Assembly: GCA_024639905.1 (NCBI GenBank)
Contig: JAHEGE010000006.1
Coordinates: 218,310-282,309 of the forward strand
DNA: 64,000 nt
Direction of reading: 5' to 3'
From: Gammaproteobacteria bacterium
GTDB taxonomy: Bacteria > Pseudomonadota > Gammaproteobacteria > Pseudomonadales > Pseudohongiellaceae
Part shown: positions 8,151 through 17,087 of the stretch, in pieces
How positions within the stretch are numbered: the first letter of the stretch is position 1
Layout: every line of letters begins with the position of its first letter
The notes under the pieces: generated by a model
What the model was told of the DNA's origin: nothing
Seen by the model: only the letters and a program-made list of their open reading frames with translations
Databases searched by the model: none
Position numbers and translations under genes: made by a program

Positions 8151-10052
8151 ATGAGTTCACTGACCAGCCGCTTCCTGTATTCTCTTGCGCCTTTGGTGCT
8201 TCTCCTCCTGCCGGCCCTGAGTCTCGGCGCCGACTGGCCGAGCTACGGCGGCGACAACGCTTCTCGAAAGTATTCGGCTTTGGATCAAATCAACGCCAGC
8301 AACGTTGCAGATCTCGTGCCTGCGTGGATTTGGGATAGTCCGGATAACGCGACCGTCGCAGAAAACATAGCCAACGAGGACTTCCGCGCTGTACCCGCGG
8401 GCTTTAAGGCGACCCCTATTGTCGTTGATGCCGTTATGTACATACCCACCTCCTTCGGTCGCGTCGTCGCGCTCGATGCGGCGTCAGGCGCGGTCAAGTG
8501 GGTGTTCGACACCAATGCCTGGGCAAGCGGCAGGCCTGCCAACCTTGGTTACAATTCGCGCGGGGTAGGGTACTGGGAGGAAGGCGATAAGCGGCGCGTG
8601 TTCTTCGCGACCAACGATGCGAACCTGTGGTCGATCGATGTGGAAACGGGTCGCCCCGACTCCCAGTTTGGTGAGGCTGGACGAGTCGATCTCGCCCTAG
8701 GATTAGGGCGCGAAATCGACCGCCGACAGTATGGCGTCGTCTCCCCACCGTTGGTGACCAACGGCATCGTGGTCGTCAACTCCATCATAAACGACGGTCC
8801 GCGCACCAAAGAAATGCCGCCCGGCCACGTACGTGGTTTTAATCCCCATACTGGCGCTATCGAATGGATGTTCGAGACGATCCCCCAGCCAGGTGACTTC
8901 GGTAATGACACTTGGGAGAACGATTCCTGGGAATACACAGGCAACACCAATTCATGGAGCATCATGAGTGCCGACGACGAGCTCGGCATCGTCTACCTTC
9001 CCATCGGAACGCCAACCAATGACTGGTACGGAGGGCTGCGGCACGGAGATAATCTGTTCGCAGAGAGCCTGGTGGCATTGAGAGCGCAGACAGGTGAGCG
9101 TTTATGGCATTTTCAGATGGTTCACCATGGTGTTTGGGACTATGACTTGCCGGCAGCGCCAACACTGGTCGATATTGTCGTTGATGGGAAACCGATTAAA
9201 GCGGTCGCGCAAATCTCTAAACAGGGATTTACCTATGTTTTCGATCGCGTAACGGGTGAACCTGTCTGGCCAATTATCGAAACACCAGTGCCACAGAGTA
9301 CAGTGCCGGGAGAGCGATTATCGCCAACACAGCCCATCCCCACAAAACCTGAACCGTTTGAAATACAAGGTCTTAGCGAAGAAACCTTGATAGATTATTC
9401 GCCTGAACTGCGCAGGGAAGCTGAGCAGTTGATCGAACGCTTCGACTACGGCCCTCTGTTCACACCGCCATCTCTGAGGGGCACGATTAACTTGCCAGGC
9501 TGGGGCGGGGGTGGTTGGTGGACTGGCGCTGCGTTCGACCCCGTCACCAGCTTATTTTATGTGCCATCGGCTACTATTCCGATTGTTGTACAGCTAGAAG
9601 AGGCTGATCCGGAGAAATCTAATCTGGGGTATGTGCGCGGCGGCGCCATGAATGTCGGAGGGCCTCAGGGCCTGCCCATAACCAAGCCTCCCTACGGACG
9701 AATCGTGGCGACTAGCCTTAGCACGGGCGAGCTGGAGTGGATGATCCCGCACGGTGAAGGCATTCGGCAAAAGATTATCGAGATGGGTATCCTCGATCCC
9801 GGGCCGGTAGGCGGTCCGAGTAGAACTGGTCCTTTGCTGACAGCGACGCTGCTTTTCGTTGCGCAGGTGGACAACGGGCGCAATCTCTTGCGCGCGTTCG
9901 ATAAGGCGAGCGGGGAGGTCATTCAGGAGATTGAATTGCCATTACCACCGGTTGGTACGCCGATGACTTATTCTGTTAACGACAAGCAGTATGTTGCGCT
10001 CACGCTGGGCGGCGGTGCTACAAGCCAGCTACTCACACTCGCGCTGCCCTGA
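8151..10052 (+). CDS. Periplasmic PQQ-dependent dehydrogenase (quinoprotein beta-propeller)
   Basis: A 633-aa secreted quinoprotein of the PQQ glucose/alcohol dehydrogenase superfamily, which would oxidise a sugar or alcohol in the periplasm and pass electrons to the respiratory chain. Residues 1-26 form a signal peptide ending SLGA. The propeller starts at WPSYGGDNASRKYSALDQIN; tryptophan-docking repeats follow (GAVKWVFDTN, GAIEWMFET, GERLWHFQM), and the active-site region HHGVWDYDLPAAPTL lies near residue 325. A glycine-rich NLPGWGGGGWWTGAAFDP segment is near 445. No vicinal Cys-Cys pair, haem CxxCH motif or N-terminal membrane helices are visible. No PQQ synthesis gene lies in the window, and the substrate is unknown. 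It appears monocistronic, with a GAGGT ribosome-binding site. Confidence 0.88.
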   Translation: MSSLTSRFLYSLAPLVLLLLPALSLGADWPSYGGDNASRKYSALDQINASNVADLVPAWIWDSPDNATVAENIANEDFRAVPAGFKATPIVVDAVMYIPTSFGRVVALDAASGAVKWVFDTNAWASGRPANLGYNSRGVGYWEEGDKRRVFFATNDANLWSIDVETGRPDSQFGEAGRVDLALGLGREIDRRQYGVVSPPLVTNGIVVVNSIINDGPRTKEMPPGHVRGFNPHTGAIEWMFETIPQPGDFGNDTWENDSWEYTGNTNSWSIMSADDELGIVYLPIGTPTNDWYGGLRHGDNLFAESLVALRAQTGERLWHFQMVHHGVWDYDLPAAPTLVDIVVDGKPIKAVAQISKQGFTYVFDRVTGEPVWPIIETPVPQSTVPGERLSPTQPIPTKPEPFEIQGLSEETLIDYSPELRREAEQLIERFDYGPLFTPPSLRGTINLPGWGGGGWWTGAAFDPVTSLFYVPSATIPIVVQLEEADPEKSNLGYVRGGAMNVGGPQGLPITKPPYGRIVATSLSTGELEWMIPHGEGIRQKIIEMGILDPGPVGGPSRTGPLLTATLLFVAQVDNGRNLLRAFDKASGEVIQEIELPLPPVGTPMTYSVNDKQYVALTLGGGATSQLLTLALP

Positions 10053-10143
10053 TGGTCTATCGGACAGTGGATAGCGAAGTAGACGGGCGAATCGCAGACT
10101 CGGCTCTCGCGCAAGCCGGCCTGGGCATGTTAGGATTGCCTCT

Positions 10144-10255
10144 GGTAACTCTTGTCGGTCCCCGCGCAATGATAAGTTATAAACCCCGCCAGGCCCGGAA
10201 GGGAGCAACGGTAGTAGCTGACTCATGTGCCGTGGTGCGGCTGGCAGGAGCTACC
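10144..10255 (+). ncRNA. ffs: Signal recognition particle RNA (4.5S, bacterial small type)
   Basis: The apical domain is unmistakable: CCAGGCCCGGAAGGGAGCAA with the GGAA tetraloop and the conserved AGCA asymmetric loop, followed by the conserved ctgactcatgtgccg stretch. The ends pair with each other: GGTAACTCTTGTCGGTC (from 10144) against GGCTGGCAGGAGCTACC (to 10255) with one mismatch and several G-U pairs. Position immediately before dnaX is the usual arrangement in gammaproteobacteria. Exact ends are taken from the pairing. Confidence 0.93.
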
Positions 10256-10314
10256 TCTTTCTCATCCCCCCCCGATGCCAGTCGCTCTCGCCAGAATGGT
10301 GTGGAGGCACGCTC

Positions 10315-12036
10315 TTGAGCTATCAGGTTCTCGCACGTAAATACCGACCGACACTTTTCTCGGAAGTGGCGGGTCAGTCTCATGTGCTCAAATCACTGAT
10401 CAATGCGCTAGACAATCAGCGTCTCCATCATGCCTATTTATTTACTGGCACTCGCGGAGTAGGCAAAACGACTTTAGCGCGAATCTTGGCGCGCTGCCTA
10501 AACTGCGAACAGGGTGTGAGCGCGACGCCGTGTGGGGAGTGTAGTGCCTGCGTTGAGATTTCTCAGGGCCGCTTTATCGATCTGATCGAGGTGGACGCAG
10601 CCTCCCGCACGAAAGTAGAAGACACCCGTGAGCTGCTCGAGAACGTCCAGTATCTGCCTACGCGCGGGCGCTACAAAGTCTATCTAATTGACGAAGTACA
10701 TATGCTGTCGACACACAGCTTTAACGCCTTGTTGAAGACTCTCGAGGAGCCACCTGAACACGTTAAATTTCTTCTGGCCACGACGGATCCGCAGAAATTA
10801 CCCATTACGGTTCTATCACGTTGCCTACAGTTCAATCTTAAGAATTTGTCTCCCCAACTCATAGCAGAGTTCGTGTCTGGTATTTTGGATAAGGAGTCTG
10901 TGGGGCACGAAAGTGATGCGCTATGGCAAATTGCGACTGCCGCAGCAGGCAGTATGCGAGATGCATTGACCTTAACCGACCAAGCCATCTCCTTCTGCGA
11001 GGGCAGTGTAGTAGCTGCCGGCGTGACGGAGATGCTCGGTGTTCCACCGCAGCAGCAGATTTCACGCCTGCTCGAGGCTATGGCTACGCGCAATGTTGCC
11101 GATGTGCTGGCCTTGGTCCGGGATATCGGCGAGCAAACTCCCGACTACCAGCATTCTCTCGATGCGCTGCTGTCGATGCTGCACCGCATTGCGATGGCGC
11201 AAGCCGTCCCAGAGAGCGTGGATGATAGCAATGGCGACAAAGCGCGTGTGCAAGCGCTTGCCGCTCAACTGACTGCCGAAGATGTTCAGCTGTATTATCA
11301 AATTGGCCTCAAGGGCCGTGAAGACCTACGACTTGCGCTTGAAATGCGCGGCGCCTTCGAAATGGTTTTGCTGCGAATGCTAGTCTTTTCACCACAGTTC
11401 ACAGCTCCCGCTGAAAAAAAAAAGACTGAACCCCTAGCATCGTCTTCGCAAACTGCCGCAACTTCGACGCAAGGCCTAGACGCCGAACTTGAGCCTAGGC
11501 TTGCGCCAGAGCCGGCAGCAGAAGCCGCGCCAGAGGCAGCGCCGGAACCCATGCCAGAGCTCAAACCTGAGCGTAAACCCGAGCTTGAATCAGAGCCTAA
11601 ATCAGAGCCCGCGCGAAGTGTCATGCCGCGTACAGACTCGCTCACGCCAGAGACATGGGTGCAGCGCTTTAGTGAGATAGGATTCACCGGCCTGTCGGCG
11701 AATATTATGGCCAATAGTGAACTTGTTCAGTACACAGGGGAGCAACTCCGCTTTGTGCTCGGTACCCAACACAGCGCCGTATTTAACGACGAGGTAAGCA
11801 AGAAGCTGGAACCGGTTTTGGAGCGTTTCTTGGGGTATCCTGTTGCAGTCTCCATTGTGGTCGGTGAAACCCAGCGAGAAACTCCTGCTGAGGCGAAACT
11901 GAGAAGTAATAGCGAAGCACAGGCAGCGAGAATTGATGAGTTTCAACAAGATCCGCTAGTTAGAGAACTCGTCGAAAAGCTCGATGGGGAGGTGCTTGTC
12001 GCGAGTATTCAGGCAAGCTCAGGAGAAGTTACGTGA
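10315..12036 (+). CDS. dnaX: DNA polymerase III clamp-loader subunit tau/gamma
   Basis: DnaX is the ATPase motor of the clamp loader and bridges polymerase and helicase. I place the start at TTG 10315 (first residues MSYQVLARKYRPT), because a GGAGG site lies 7 bp upstream and the family begins at this sequence; that gives 573 aa. Visible elements are Walker A GTRGVGKTTLAR (about residue 45), zinc cysteines CLNCEQG...PCGECSAC, Walker B VYLIDEVHML, and sensor 1 and SRC motif ITVLSRCLQFNL. An acidic Pro-Glu-Lys linker (about residues 395-440) separates domain III from the polymerase/helicase-binding C-terminus. An A10 tract at 11414-11423 could yield a short gamma form (see findings). ybaB and recR follow, as in E. 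coli. Confidence 0.96.
   Translation: MSYQVLARKYRPTLFSEVAGQSHVLKSLINALDNQRLHHAYLFTGTRGVGKTTLARILARCLNCEQGVSATPCGECSACVEISQGRFIDLIEVDAASRTKVEDTRELLENVQYLPTRGRYKVYLIDEVHMLSTHSFNALLKTLEEPPEHVKFLLATTDPQKLPITVLSRCLQFNLKNLSPQLIAEFVSGILDKESVGHESDALWQIATAAAGSMRDALTLTDQAISFCEGSVVAAGVTEMLGVPPQQQISRLLEAMATRNVADVLALVRDIGEQTPDYQHSLDALLSMLHRIAMAQAVPESVDDSNGDKARVQALAAQLTAEDVQLYYQIGLKGREDLRLALEMRGAFEMVLLRMLVFSPQFTAPAEKKKTEPLASSSQTAATSTQGLDAELEPRLAPEPAAEAAPEAAPEPMPELKPERKPELESEPKSEPARSVMPRTDSLTPETWVQRFSEIGFTGLSANIMANSELVQYTGEQLRFVLGTQHSAVFNDEVSKKLEPVLERFLGYPVAVSIVVGETQRETPAEAKLRSNSEAQAARIDEFQQDPLVRELVEKLDGEVLVASIQASSGEVT
11413..11429 (+). promoter_or_regulatory. Putative dnaX slippery site (A10) producing the gamma subunit
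   Basis: Zero-frame codons are GAA AAA AAA AAG ACT GAA. A -1 shift on the A10 run reads AAA GAC TGA and stops at 11427-11429. A +1 shift reads AGA CTG AAC CCC TAG and stops at 11435-11437. The resulting product of about 371 residues would end where domain III ends. The E. coli dnaX site (A AAA AAG followed by a -1 stop) and Thermus dnaX (A9 transcriptional slippage) are precedents. I see no clear upstream Shine-Dalgarno stimulator. Confidence 0.6.
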
Positions 12037-12077
12037 ACGTGCTATTGGTTGCAGCAGAATTAAGTTAGAGGGTGATC

Positions 12078-12398
12078 ATGACGGAGTTTAACGAACTATT
12101 AAGTCAAGCCAAGCAAATGCAAGAAAAGCTGCAAGAGGCGCAAAACCAAGCGGCAGCGGCGACCGTTGAAGGGTCTGCGGGTGCGGGATTGGTCAAGATA
12201 ACGATGAACGGCAAGCACGAAGTGCTCGGGGTAGAGCTCGACCCTAGCTTACTGCGCGAAGACAAGGCCGTTATCGAGGATCTCATCGCCGCCTGCATGA
12301 ATGACGCGGCGAGAAAAATAAATAAAATTAGCAGCGAATCCCTCGGTGGGATCGCCGGTGGTTTCAAGTTGCCCGAAGGCTTTAAATTGCCTTTTTAG
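12078..12398 (+). CDS. YbaB/EbfC nucleoid-associated protein
   Basis: A 106-residue DNA-binding dimer subunit of the YbaB/EbfC family, nearly always coded between dnaX and recR. It shows the typical start [19 protein letters not shown] (N-terminal helix), then [20 protein letters not shown] and [18 protein letters not shown] chose ATG 12078, which has AGAGGG about 6 bp upstream; GTG 12072 would add two residues. It lies 41 bp after dnaX and 17 bp before recR. Confidence 0.93.
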   Translation: MTEFNELLSQAKQMQEKLQEAQNQAAAATVEGSAGAGLVKITMNGKHEVLGVELDPSLLREDKAVIEDLIAACMNDAARKINKISSESLGGIAGGFKLPEGFKLPF

Positions 12399-12415
12399 GC
12401 CCTAGAGGAATTTTC

Positions 12416-13033
12416 GTGAACCTAAGCCCGCTAATAGATGAGCTAATAGAGTCCTTCCGATGCCTCCCCGGGGTAGGCCCTAAGTCGGCTCAGCGCATGG
12501 CATTGCAACTCCTCGAACGCAATCGGCCAGGAGCGGCACGGCTAAGTCAGGCATTGGACACTGCGCTTGCGTCAGTAGGGCATTGCGCGCAGTGCCGCAC
12601 GCTCACCGAAGAACCTCTTTGTCGGGTGTGCTCCAGCGATAAGCGTGATGACTCCTTGTGCTGTGTCGTCGAAACACCGGGTGATGTTTATGCGATTGAG
12701 CAGGCCGGCAGCTACCGCGGGCTCTATTTCGTCTTGATGGGGCATCTGTCACCCATCGATGGCATTGGGCCCGACGAGCTTGGTCTCGATGCGCTATTCT
12801 CTCGCGTCGAATCGGGCAAGGTAAAAGAACTCATCATTGCCTGTAATCCGACGATAGAAGGCGACGCGACGGCGTATTACATCGCTGACAACCTGAAGGG
12901 GCAAGATATCATCGTGTCTCGCATTGCACACGGAATCCCGGTTGGTGGCGAACTAGAATATGTCGATGGCGGCACCCTAAGCCATGCGCTAGCGGGACGT
13001 AAACGACTCGCGGGAGGTGCTCAAGGTGAATGA
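12416..13033 (+). CDS. recR: Recombination mediator protein RecR
   Basis: RecR, with RecO/RecF, loads RecA on gapped DNA covered with SSB. The 205-residue product has the N-terminal helix-hairpin-helix ([16 protein letters not shown], residues 14-29), a C4 zinc finger ([16 protein letters not shown], about 57-72) and a Toprim domain ([13 protein letters not shown], then [13 protein letters not shown]). It starts at GTG 12416 with a GAGGA site 6 bp upstream and overlaps rnd by 8 bp. Confidence 0.95.
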   Translation: MNLSPLIDELIESFRCLPGVGPKSAQRMALQLLERNRPGAARLSQALDTALASVGHCAQCRTLTEEPLCRVCSSDKRDDSLCCVVETPGDVYAIEQAGSYRGLYFVLMGHLSPIDGIGPDELGLDALFSRVESGKVKELIIACNPTIEGDATAYYIADNLKGQDIIVSRIAHGIPVGGELEYVDGGTLSHALAGRKRLAGGAQGE

Positions 13034-14210
13034 CACGTCGGTGCACGAGCTAGCGGAGTATGAATGGGTTGAGACAGATGGGCGGCTCGCTCAGCTGTGT
13101 GGCGAGTGGATCAATTACGACACTTTGGCTATCGACACAGAGTTTATGCGGACCAACACTTTCTACGCAAAGCTTGGGTTACTTCAGGTGAGCGATGGCA
13201 ACTCTGTCTATCTAATCGATCCGCTCGCAATTACCGACTGGGCGCCGTTTCGTCAACTCTGTGAGGACGACAGCGTGGAGTTTGTTTTTCATTCGTGCAG
13301 TGAAGATCTTAGCGTTTTCCTTTCCCATTTTGGTTTTCTCCCCAGCAAACTGTTTGATACTCAGCTCGCAGCCGCCTTCCTCGGTCTAGGAGGGAGCTTG
13401 AGTTACGCAGCTCTCGTGCTGGAGCTTCTCCAGCTTGAGGTGGCGAAGGATGCAACGCGCTCCGATTGGTTGCAACGCCCTCTAACAGCGACCCAGTTGA
13501 ATTACGCGGCCTTAGACGTAGAGCATCTGTTGCCGGTGCGGGCTCTATTAGGTGTGCAACTCGAAGCCGGCAAGCTCAGCGACTGGTGTCATCAAGAGTG
13601 TGAGGAACTTATTGCTACCGCGCTTGCGACCGAGTCGGAGGCTGCTTGGGCATCGCTTTACGCAGGAGTAAGCAATGCGTGGCGCCTTGACGCCTTTGGT
13701 GCGACCGTTCTGCAGGCGCTTTGCGTATGGCGAGAGGGGGCCGCTCGACGCCGGAATAAGCCTAGGAGCTGGGTCGTCAAGGATGCCGACCTGTATGAAT
13801 TCGCAGCGGCCGCAGCGGCAGAAAACCGTCGGGAGGGGAAACTTTGCTTGCCGCTTACCGATGCCGCTCTTGCGCGAGTTGATGCCGGATTTCTTAAACG
13901 TAATCGTAACGCACTAGATGACATCGTCGCTCAGGTCGTCGAGAACAATCAGGCACGAGCGCAAATTCCGGCGGGACCGCTTGATGCCCGCCAGCGAGCG
14001 CAGCTTAAAAAACTACAGCACTGCGTGGAAGAGGTTGCGTCGAGTGCGGGCATTGGGCCAGAGGTCCTGGCTCGTAAACGCCACTTACTAAGTTTCGTGC
14101 AGGACCAGGGAGTAACGGTAAACGATGCGCATTGGCCGCAAGGGTTAGGCGGTTGGAAAAAACAATTACTGCAGGCGCCTTTCGGGAAAGTCTTAGGGGC
14201 GGTTAGCTAG
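13026..14210 (+). CDS. rnd: Ribonuclease D
   Basis: RNase D is a 3'-5' exoribonuclease that trims tRNA and other stable RNA precursors. The 394-aa product has the DEDD catalytic set: Asp-Glu in [14 protein letters not shown], Asp in [11 protein letters not shown] and Asp in [13 protein letters not shown], followed by an HRDC-type helical domain. I place the start at GTG 13026, because GGAGG at 13013-13017 is 8 bp upstream; GTG 13017 would add three residues. The stop abuts the ATG of the next gene. Confidence 0.92.
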   Translation: MNDTSVHELAEYEWVETDGRLAQLCGEWINYDTLAIDTEFMRTNTFYAKLGLLQVSDGNSVYLIDPLAITDWAPFRQLCEDDSVEFVFHSCSEDLSVFLSHFGFLPSKLFDTQLAAAFLGLGGSLSYAALVLELLQLEVAKDATRSDWLQRPLTATQLNYAALDVEHLLPVRALLGVQLEAGKLSDWCHQECEELIATALATESEAAWASLYAGVSNAWRLDAFGATVLQALCVWREGAARRRNKPRSWVVKDADLYEFAAAAAAENRREGKLCLPLTDAALARVDAGFLKRNRNALDDIVAQVVENNQARAQIPAGPLDARQRAQLKKLQHCVEEVASSAGIGPEVLARKRHLLSFVQDQGVTVNDAHWPQGLGGWKKQLLQAPFGKVLGAVS

Positions 14211-14651
14211 ATGACCACACCATTTTGGGAGAAGCCCTTACCTAGTTTGTCGCCTCAAGAGTGGGAGCAGCTTTGCGACGGCTGTGGCCGTTGCTGTCTC
14301 AAGCAATTGCAAGATGAAGACTCGGGTGAGGTCGTAGCTACGCGGGTCGTGTGCCAATTCCACGACCAAGAAACAGGTTTTTGCGGCTGTTATGAGAGCC
14401 GAACACAAAAGGTGCCAGAGTGCCTAGATGTTGCCCAAATGAACATCGCGGCCGCGACTTGGATGCCTAAAACCTGTGCTTACCGATTGCGACATGAAGG
14501 CAAACCACTCCTACAATGGCATCCGCTCATCAGCGGCTCTCGAGACGCGATGAATGAGGCCGGAATCACGCTAGGCGGGCGGGCGGTTAGTGAAGAGTTT
14601 GTCCATCCAGACGGCTATGAAGAACATATAGTGCGCTGGGTGAACGAGTGA
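14211..14651 (+). CDS. YcgN-family cysteine-cluster protein (UPF0260)
   Basis: A 146-residue cytoplasmic protein with the family's metal-binding cysteine layout: CDGCGRCCLKQL (about residues 23-34), CQFHDQETGFCGCYESR (about 49-65), PECLDV, and KTCAYRLR. The function is unknown; the cysteine cluster suggests a zinc or Fe-S site. Its ATG follows the rnd stop directly. Pairing with rnd is common in Pseudomonas-type genomes, but the ycgL gene usually found beside it is absent here. Confidence 0.88.
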   Translation: MTTPFWEKPLPSLSPQEWEQLCDGCGRCCLKQLQDEDSGEVVATRVVCQFHDQETGFCGCYESRTQKVPECLDVAQMNIAAATWMPKTCAYRLRHEGKPLLQWHPLISGSRDAMNEAGITLGGRAVSEEFVHPDGYEEHIVRWVNE

Positions 14652-14665
14652 GAAGGGCGAAGTAG

Positions 14666-15013
14666 ATGGCGAATTATGGTGCCTTTTGGCTAGCGTACCT
14701 CACCGCTGCGAGCGTATTTATTGCGCTTGTGTGGCGGAAGGTCGTTATACGCCCGTTCCCGCTACTCACCTATTGGGTCAGGGCATTGAGTGTTGCTACA
14801 CTGATGACCCCATGGAGCAGTAATGTGAGAGATCCGTTCTTGGCGCCCGCACTGATGATTATGGCGCTCGATGGAATCACCCTAGGGGCAGAGGCAGGAC
14901 TGCGTGCATTCGTGCCTCTATTCGTCTCGTGGCTGCTGGCACTGTTGATTGCCACCGTATGGTGGTGGCGCGGACCACGCGGGATAAGAAAAAATATGAT
15001 GAGTCTAAAATAG
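14666..15013 (+). CDS. Small integral membrane protein of unknown function
   Basis: 115 residues with three to four hydrophobic segments (about residues 6-23, 35-52, 60-75 and 80-102) ending in a basic tail (WWWRGPRGIRKNMMSLK). No family recognised. It lies 14 bp after ycgN and 6 bp before the MoxR-type ATPase gene, so it is probably cotranscribed with both and could be a membrane partner of the ATPase/VWA pair. That link is inference from position only. Confidence 0.72.
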   Translation: MANYGAFWLAYLTAASVFIALVWRKVVIRPFPLLTYWVRALSVATLMTPWSSNVRDPFLAPALMIMALDGITLGAEAGLRAFVPLFVSWLLALLIATVWWWRGPRGIRKNMMSLK

Positions 15014-15019
15014 AGGAAG

Positions 15020-15871
15020 ATGAGCAGGATGAATTTTACTGGTACAGACGAATATGTAGCGACCGAAGAGCTGCAGCTCGCGGTTAACGCGGCGATCGCG
15101 CTCGAAAAGCCATTGTTGATCAAGGGCGAGCCGGGTACAGGCAAGACGATGCTTGCTGAGCAGATTTCCGCTGCACTCGATATGCCGCTTATTCAATGGC
15201 ATATCAAATCGACCACCAAGGCGCAGCAAGGTCTCTATGAATACGATGCCGTTTCTCGCCTGCGCGATTCGCAACTCGGCGACGATAAAGTCCAGGATAT
15301 TTCCAATTACATTGTGAAGGGAAAGCTCTGGGAGGCGTTCTCTGCTGAGCAGCAGTCTGTGCTACTGATTGACGAAATAGACAAGGCCGACATCGAATTC
15401 CCCAACGACCTGTTGCTCGAACTCGATAAGATGGAATTTTTTGTCTACGAGACTAAAGAGCTGGTTAAGGCGACGACTCGCCCGATCGTGATTATTACCA
15501 GCAATAACGAGAAAGAGCTCCCTGATGCATTCCTGCGCCGTTGCTTCTTCCACTATATTGAGTTCCCCAGCACGCAGACCATGGAAAAGATCGTCGACGT
15601 GCACTACCCCAATATCAAGAAGGATTTAGTTCGGCAGGCTATGGACGTCTTTTTCGATGTAAGGAAAATGCCCGGCTTGAAGAAAAAGCCCTCGACGTCT
15701 GAATTAATCGATTGGCTGAAGCTTTTGATGGCAGATGATATTCCCGAAGATATCCTAAAGAATCGCGATACAAAATCATCGATTCCGCCTTTATACGGAG
15801 CGTTGCTGAAGAACGAGCAGGATGTGCATCTTCTAGAAAAGCTCGCGTTCATGCATAGGGCAAAAAGCTAA
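15020..15871 (+). CDS. MoxR-family AAA+ ATPase
   Basis: A 283-aa AAA+ ATPase of the MoxR branch, whose members act as chaperones that insert metals or assemble complexes together with a VWA partner. It shows Walker A GEPGTGKTMLAEQ (about residues 36-48), Walker B VLLIDEIDKAD (about 114-124), sensor 1 PIVIITSNNEKELPDAF, and the arginine-finger region FLRRCFFHYIEFP. ATG 15020 is used; ATG 15029 (MNFTGTDEY) is an equally possible start, 11 bp from GAGGA. Its stop overlaps the VWA start (TAATG). Confidence 0.9.
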   Translation: MSRMNFTGTDEYVATEELQLAVNAAIALEKPLLIKGEPGTGKTMLAEQISAALDMPLIQWHIKSTTKAQQGLYEYDAVSRLRDSQLGDDKVQDISNYIVKGKLWEAFSAEQQSVLLIDEIDKADIEFPNDLLLELDKMEFFVYETKELVKATTRPIVIITSNNEKELPDAFLRRCFFHYIEFPSTQTMEKIVDVHYPNIKKDLVRQAMDVFFDVRKMPGLKKKPSTSELIDWLKLLMADDIPEDILKNRDTKSSIPPLYGALLKNEQDVHLLEKLAFMHRAKS

Positions 15872-17049
15872 TGTTGATCGATTTCTTCATGATGCTGAGG
15901 AAGGAGCGGCTGCCGGTGTCCTTCACCGAGTTGTTTACTTTGCTCGAGTGTCTGAAGTGCAACATCATTTTCGGCAATATCGACGACTTCTATCTCTTGT
16001 CTCGGATGTGCTTCGTTAAAGACGAAAAAAACTTCGATAAGTTCGACAGAGCATTCGCAAAGTACTTTGAGAAAGTAGAGATGCTCGATGAGCTTTCGCT
16101 CGCTGAGATACCTAGCGAGTGGCTGCGTAAAGAATTGGAGTCGATGCTAAGCGATGAAGAGAAAGCGAAGATCGAGGCACTCGGCGGTCTAGAAAAACTC
16201 ATGGAGGAGTTTAAGAAGCGCTTGCAAGAACAGGAAAAGCGGCATCAAGGAGGCAATAAGTGGGTGGGCACTGGGGGGACATCGCCTTTCGGTGCGCACG
16301 GCTACAATCCTGAAGGAATTCGCGTAGGGCAGGAAAGTGGCAAGAATTCGCGGGCAGTTAAGGTGTGGGATAAGCGTCAGTATCGTGATCTCGACGATTC
16401 TGTCGAGATCGGCACGCGTAATATCAAGATGGCCCTCAGACGTTTGCGTAAATTCGCGCGCACAGGCGCCGCAGATGAACTCGATATCAGTGACACCATC
16501 TCGTCCACCGCGCGCAACGCCGGCCTGTTGGATATTAAAATGGTGCCCGAACGACATAATTCAGTAAAGGTACTGATCTTCTTTGATGTGGGTGGGTCCA
16601 TGGATCCGCACGTCAAATTATGCGAAGAGCTCTTCTCTGCAGCACGCACGGAATTTAAGCATCTAAAGTATTTCTACTTCCATAACTTCGTTTACGAATC
16701 CGTATGGACTAAGAGTCATCGGCGCCATGCTGAGACCACCTCGACTTTTGACATAATCAACAAGTTTTCAAAAGACTATAAGGTGATATTCGTCGGAGAT
16801 GCCACGATGGCTCCCTATGAGATTACCCATGTTGGCGGTAGCATAGAGCACTACAACGAAGAGGCGGGAGCTACTTGGCTTAAGCGCTTAAGTGATCATT
16901 TCGAGAATTTGGTGTGGATTAACCCGACCCCCAAAGAGTATTGGGAACACAGCTATTCGATAGAGGTGGCTAAAGAGCTGGTCGAGGAGCGTATGTATCC
17001 GCTGTCGGTCAAGGGTTTGGAAGAGGCGATGAAGCTGCTTACTAAGTAG
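15871..17049 (+). CDS. VWA-domain protein (CoxE-like), partner of the MoxR ATPase
   Basis: 392 aa with an N-terminal helical region, a charged coiled-coil-like middle (about residues 75-128), a CoxE-type segment and a C-terminal von Willebrand A domain. The metal-ion-dependent adhesion site is degenerate: the DxSxS motif reads FFDVGGSMDPH, with glycine in place of the first serine (about residues 238-248). Its start overlaps the ATPase stop by one base, the normal MoxR/VWA coupling. The client complex is not in the window. In related pairs (CoxD/CoxE, NorQ/NorD, RavA/ViaA) the two proteins jointly mature an enzyme. Confidence 0.85.
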   Translation: MLIDFFMMLRKERLPVSFTELFTLLECLKCNIIFGNIDDFYLLSRMCFVKDEKNFDKFDRAFAKYFEKVEMLDELSLAEIPSEWLRKELESMLSDEEKAKIEALGGLEKLMEEFKKRLQEQEKRHQGGNKWVGTGGTSPFGAHGYNPEGIRVGQESGKNSRAVKVWDKRQYRDLDDSVEIGTRNIKMALRRLRKFARTGAADELDISDTISSTARNAGLLDIKMVPERHNSVKVLIFFDVGGSMDPHVKLCEELFSAARTEFKHLKYFYFHNFVYESVWTKSHRRHAETTSTFDIINKFSKDYKVIFVGDATMAPYEITHVGGSIEHYNEEAGATWLKRLSDHFENLVWINPTPKEYWEHSYSIEVAKELVEERMYPLSVKGLEEAMKLLTK

Positions 17050-17087
17050 TGCGTAAGCAGAGTTTGGATTTGCGGGAGGATAAGTAA

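Noticed and set aside
10225..10314. Longer N-terminus for dnaX from ATG 10225
   Set aside because: The first 30 codons overlap the 3' end of the SRP RNA and do not resemble DnaX. TTG 10315 has a good ribosome-binding site and the family start.
11490..11630. Repetitive GAGCCT/GAACCC-type stretch as a tandem repeat element
   Set aside because: It encodes the Pro-Glu-Lys linker of DnaX; the repetition follows from the amino-acid content and is imperfect.
11298..11714. A 138-codon Ser/Gly-rich minus-strand frame in dnaX
   Set aside because: It is the antisense of the repetitive acidic linker of DnaX, so its low complexity mirrors that linker.
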